Shown here: piece after piece, positions 60,802 through 64,000 of the stretch
Position numbering within the stretch: the stretch's first letter is position 1
How the letters are laid out: every line of letters begins with the position of its first letter
From: an uncultured Pseudomonadota bacterium
GTDB taxonomy: Bacteria > Pseudomonadota > Alphaproteobacteria > Rs-D84
Reading direction: 5' to 3'
DNA: 64,000 bases
NCBI GenBank assembly: GCA_902788485.1
Contig: CADAKI010000002.1
Location: 89,205 to 153,204 of the forward strand
Notes under the pieces: generated by a model
Told to the model about the DNA's origin: nothing
Databases searched by the model: none
The model's input: only the letters and a program-made list of their open reading frames with translations
Made by a program: the position numbers and the translations under genes

Positions 60802-63800
60802 ATGCCAAATGTAATTCAAAAATACAAACATCAACAATTTCAAACAGATGCATGTGATGCAATCTGTAATGTGTTTGTTGGTCAACCAAATATAGATTCA
60901 AATGTGTATTTGATGGATCCTGGGACTTCTGATGATAACACATTGTTTAATGAGGTTCAAAATGCTTACGCAAATCAAAAGATAGAGTTAACAGAAGAAC
61001 AACTAAAAGCAAATATTAGAAAAGAGCAAATAAAAAATGGTATTAAACCGATAGATTCTATTGTTGGTTATGATCAAAAGGAACTGAATTTATCAGTAGA
61101 AATGGAGACCGGTACTGGTAAAACGTACGTTTATATCAAAACAATACATGAATTACATAAAAGATACGGTTGGACTAAATTTATCATAATTGTGCCATCT
61201 ATAGCTATTCGTGAAGGTGCTTTTCATTCATTTGTAACGACAGAAAGCCATTTTAAAATGGAATATGGTGACATCCTTCAATTTTTTATTTATAATTCAT
61301 CTGATTTACAACAAGTGGAACAGTTTGCAACAGATGAAAATATCCATGTAATGATTATCAATTCACAAGCATTCGCTGCAAATAATGCAGAAAGTAGAGT
61401 ATTTACATCAAAGCAACCTGAAAAGTTTAAAGGACGAAGTCCAATTGATGTTATTGCAGAAACAAGACCGATTATTATACTGGATGAGCCGCAATCAACC
61501 AGCGGTGCCACAACTGTTCAAAGAATGAAAGATTTTAACCCGTTGTTTATATTGCGTTATTCTGCTACTCACCGTGACGAATATAATATGCTGTACAGAT
61601 TAGATTCAATTGATGCGTATAATAAAAATTTAGTAAAGAAGATAGCAGTTAAAGGTATTTCTATACACGGGGATACCGCTACAAATGGGTATGTATATGT
61701 TTCTAAAATTGATGTCAGACCAGGTAAAGATCCTACTGTATGGTTAGAAATTGATCATCAAGGAGCCAGCAAACGTGATAGAAAAATTATGCGTTTCGAA
61801 GAACAGGATGATTTATATGTAAAGTCGGGTAACCTAGCAGAATATGAAGATCGTTGGGTTGTTGATTTAATAAATGGTAGCGATAAAACCGTCACTTTTA
61901 CGAATGGTGTCGTTTTGGAGGAAGGTAAATCAATCGGCGATATAAATGAAGAACAGTTGCGCAGAATGCAGATTCGCGAAACAATCCGTAGCCATCTTGA
62001 AAAAGAAGAAACATTGTTCAATAAAAATATCAAAGTATTATCTTTGTTCTTTATTGATGAAGTTGCCAAATATCGTTCTGATACGGAAGAACCCGGCTTG
62101 TACAAGCAAATGTTTGAGGAAGAATATAAATTTGCTATGGAAAGACGCCTTGAACAACTAGGTTTAAATCCAGATTATGAAGAGTTTTTAAAGAGAACTA
62201 GTCCAGAGACTTGTAATGAAGGGTATTTTTCAAAAGATAAAAAGGGCAGATTAAAAGATACAAATGGTAATACTGATGCCGACAGGGATTCTTATGACTT
62301 GATTATGAAAAACAAAGAACGTTTATTGTCATTTGATGAACCTGTAAGATTCATTTTTTCACATTCTGCATTAAAAGAGGGGTGGGACAATACGAACGTG
62401 TTCCAAATTTGTGCTCTGAAAAATAGCGATAGCAGTACGACCACGCGCCGTCAAGAGTTGGGCCGCGGTATGCGTTTGTGCGTAAATCAACATGGTGATC
62501 GTATGGATGAAGCAGAGGTTGGTGAAAATGTTCATAAAATAAATGTATTAACAGTGATCGCTTCAGAAAGTTATGAAAGTTTTGCAGCTGCACTACAAGA
62601 TGAATATAAGGCTGCAACGAATGGTCGTTTGCAAAAGATAACCGAAGATATGTTTGTCGGGAAAACGGTGCATATCAACGGTGAAGAACACAAGATCACC
62701 AAAGATGAAGCTGGTGATATTGTATACCATTTTACGGTTCAACAATACATTGATAAAAATAAACAATTAACACAAAAGTACTATACGGCCGTAAAAGAAG
62801 AGACTTTTGTAGCACCAATGGGGTTTGATGCAAATGAAATTATTCAAATTGCGGACAGAACAACCATAAAGATAACCGATGCCGGTAGGAGAAGAGTGCT
62901 TCAAAAATTAAATGAGAAGAATTTTAATAAGAAAGAATTTCAAGAATTGTGGAATTTGATCAATCAAAAGTCCTTCTATACAGTCGACTTTAAAACGGAA
63001 GATTTAGTAGATAAAGCTGTTGAAGCATTAAACAACAATTTACATGTTACGCCATTGGTTGTTGAAATTGCCAATTCAAATCTTGAAAAAATCTCTGATA
63101 ATGCCGATTTAAACATGAGTAAAGGCAAAACAAGAATTGAAAGAATAGCCGTAGCGGAAATCACGCAGCCGTTTGATTTGATTGGTGAAATAGCAAAAGA
63201 AACGGCTTTAACTAGAAAAGCTGTTGCACAAATCTTGACTAAAATTAAACCGGAAGTGTTTGATAAATTTAAAGCAAATCCGCAAGATTTTATTAAAAAT
63301 GCTATTGATTTGATAAACGAAACTAAGGCTGTTTCTGTTATTGAGCATATAGAATACAATCCTTTGGAAGAAAGGTTTAGTACAGATATATTCACAAAGC
63401 GTGAAATGAATGTATTGGAAGATAATTCAATCGAGACTCCAAACCATCATATATACGATCGGGTTGTACATGACTCTAAGGTTGAACGTGATATGGCAAA
63501 AGAATTGGAAGCCCAAGAAAATGTAAGTGTATATGCTAAATTACCGGATGATTTTTATATCAGTACGCCTATGGGTAAGTATAACCCGGATTGGGCGATA
63601 GTTTTCAATGAGGGGACCGTGAAGCACATATATTTCGTTGCTGAAACTAAAGCTACTCCACCAGATGAGTTGGAGATTAGCTTAAAAGATATAGAAAAAG
63701 CGAAAATTAAATGTGCAAAGAAACACTTTGCGAAAATTAGCGGGGACAGGGTCAAGTATGGTGTTGTCAATAGTTATGATACATTGTTGAAAATTATTAT

Positions 63801-63807
63801 GGAATAA
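60802..63807 (+). CDS. Type III-like restriction enzyme subunit (Res)
   Basis: 1001 residues from ATG 60802, GGAGGG upstream; the frame opens at 60784. Start YKHQQFQTDACDAICNVFVG, Walker A METGTGKTYVY (about 99-109), IIILDEPQSTSG (about 223-234), RYSATHRDEYN (about 251-261), REGWDN-type KEGWDNTNVFQICALKNSDSSTTTRRQELGRGMRL (partly quoted), and a C-terminal PD-(D/E)xK nuclease around residues 926-953 (YNPDWAIV, then FVAETKAT). It moves on DNA with ATP and cuts when partnered with Mod. All motifs look intact. Confidence 0.92.
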   Translation: MPNVIQKYKHQQFQTDACDAICNVFVGQPNIDSNVYLMDPGTSDDNTLFNEVQNAYANQKIELTEEQLKANIRKEQIKNGIKPIDSIVGYDQKELNLSVEMETGTGKTYVYIKTIHELHKRYGWTKFIIIVPSIAIREGAFHSFVTTESHFKMEYGDILQFFIYNSSDLQQVEQFATDENIHVMIINSQAFAANNAESRVFTSKQPEKFKGRSPIDVIAETRPIIILDEPQSTSGATTVQRMKDFNPLFILRYSATHRDEYNMLYRLDSIDAYNKNLVKKIAVKGISIHGDTATNGYVYVSKIDVRPGKDPTVWLEIDHQGASKRDRKIMRFEEQDDLYVKSGNLAEYEDRWVVDLINGSDKTVTFTNGVVLEEGKSIGDINEEQLRRMQIRETIRSHLEKEETLFNKNIKVLSLFFIDEVAKYRSDTEEPGLYKQMFEEEYKFAMERRLEQLGLNPDYEEFLKRTSPETCNEGYFSKDKKGRLKDTNGNTDADRDSYDLIMKNKERLLSFDEPVRFIFSHSALKEGWDNTNVFQICALKNSDSSTTTRRQELGRGMRLCVNQHGDRMDEAEVGENVHKINVLTVIASESYESFAAALQDEYKAATNGRLQKITEDMFVGKTVHINGEEHKITKDEAGDIVYHFTVQQYIDKNKQLTQKYYTAVKEETFVAPMGFDANEIIQIADRTTIKITDAGRRRVLQKLNEKNFNKKEFQELWNLINQKSFYTVDFKTEDLVDKAVEALNNNLHVTPLVVEIANSNLEKISDNADLNMSKGKTRIERIAVAEITQPFDLIGEIAKETALTRKAVAQILTKIKPEVFDKFKANPQDFIKNAIDLINETKAVSVIEHIEYNPLEERFSTDIFTKREMNVLEDNSIETPNHHIYDRVVHDSKVERDMAKELEAQENVSVYAKLPDDFYISTPMGKYNPDWAIVFNEGTVKHIYFVAETKATPPDELEISLKDIEKAKIKCAKKHFAKISGDRVKYGVVNSYDTLLKIIME

Positions 63808-63819
63808 CGGAGAAATAAA

Positions 63820-64000
63820 ATGAAATTATTACGTGTTTTCGGGGTTGTATTGTTAGCGGTTGCACTGGTTGGCTGTTCTGAACCAGCACCAGAATGTTGG
63901 GATAGTTCTGTTAAAAAATTATTAACAGATATAGCCAAAGAAAGTTACAAGAAAGACATCGTTGGGTTTGAGGAAGTTGTAGAAATGGAAGTATTCACCA
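63820..64000 (+). CDS. Lipoprotein, N-terminal part (runs off the window)
   Basis: ATG 63820 with GGAG 8 bases upstream. MKLLRVFGVVLLAVALVGC is a type II signal peptide with lipobox LVGC, followed by SEPAPECWDSSVKKLL. The frame is open to the window end. It is encoded 13 bases after the Res gene, so it may share that operon or start a new host segment. Function unknown. Confidence 0.75.
   Translation, partial: MKLLRVFGVVLLAVALVGCSEPAPECWDSSVKKLLTDIAKESYKKDIVGFEEVVEMEVFT

Overview
The window is 64 kb of an AT-rich genome with short intergenic gaps, strong Shine-Dalgarno sites and many short intrinsic terminators. DnaB, Lgt, BirA, acetate kinase, a U32 peptidase and a Bax-inhibitor-like protein mark it as a bacterial chromosome. 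Signal peptides, outer-membrane-barrel-like proteins and a lipid A acyltransferase remnant mark it as Gram-negative. The gene flavour resembles small-genome, host- or gut-associated Alphaproteobacteria, but I cannot fix the lineage without a search.

Layout. 0-2.7 kb: the tail of an unknown gene and a large unknown protein. 2.7-7.8 kb: an active serine recombinase divergent from a catalytically dead paralogue, which leads a three-gene surface-polysaccharide operon. 7.8-35.5 kb: housekeeping and envelope genes interleaved with a set of podovirus (T7-type) virion and lysis genes, all on the minus strand. These are tail fibre, a Bbp19-like protein, portal, terminase nuclease, terminase ATPase, an internal-virion-like protein, two tail tubular proteins, decoration protein, major capsid, scaffold, holin and endolysin. 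19.2-22.3 kb: a small decayed insertion. 35.6-40.8 kb: birA, ackA and envelope proteins. 40.8-47.2 kb: a 1233-residue Cys-rich surface protein, two lipoproteins and a MuF-like/lysozyme fusion. 47.6 kb to the end: an integrative island with a DUF6088/Fic pair, excisionase, tyrosine integrase, a palindrome-rich noncoding region, and a defence operon (KAP NTPase, SNF2 helicase, DUF4391, type III-like Mod and Res).

Main discovery candidate. The phage genes do not look like an ordinary prophage. They are intact, host-like in composition, shorter than their T7 counterparts, lack recognisable replication and integration genes, and are separated by essential host genes. The large terminase is split cleanly into an ATPase ORF and a nuclease ORF with dnaB between them. 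Three separate phage-derived loci (tail fibre, lysis/capsid operon, MuF-lysozyme) share one leader design: TTGAYT-N17-TATAAT, then two tandem intrinsic terminators, then a strong ribosome binding site and the gene. That predicts one regulon switched on by antitermination. I read the whole as a candidate podovirus-derived gene transfer agent or other domesticated particle. A double-HTH, repressor-like gene beside the split terminase is a candidate regulator.

All assignments come from reading the sequence. No database search was run.
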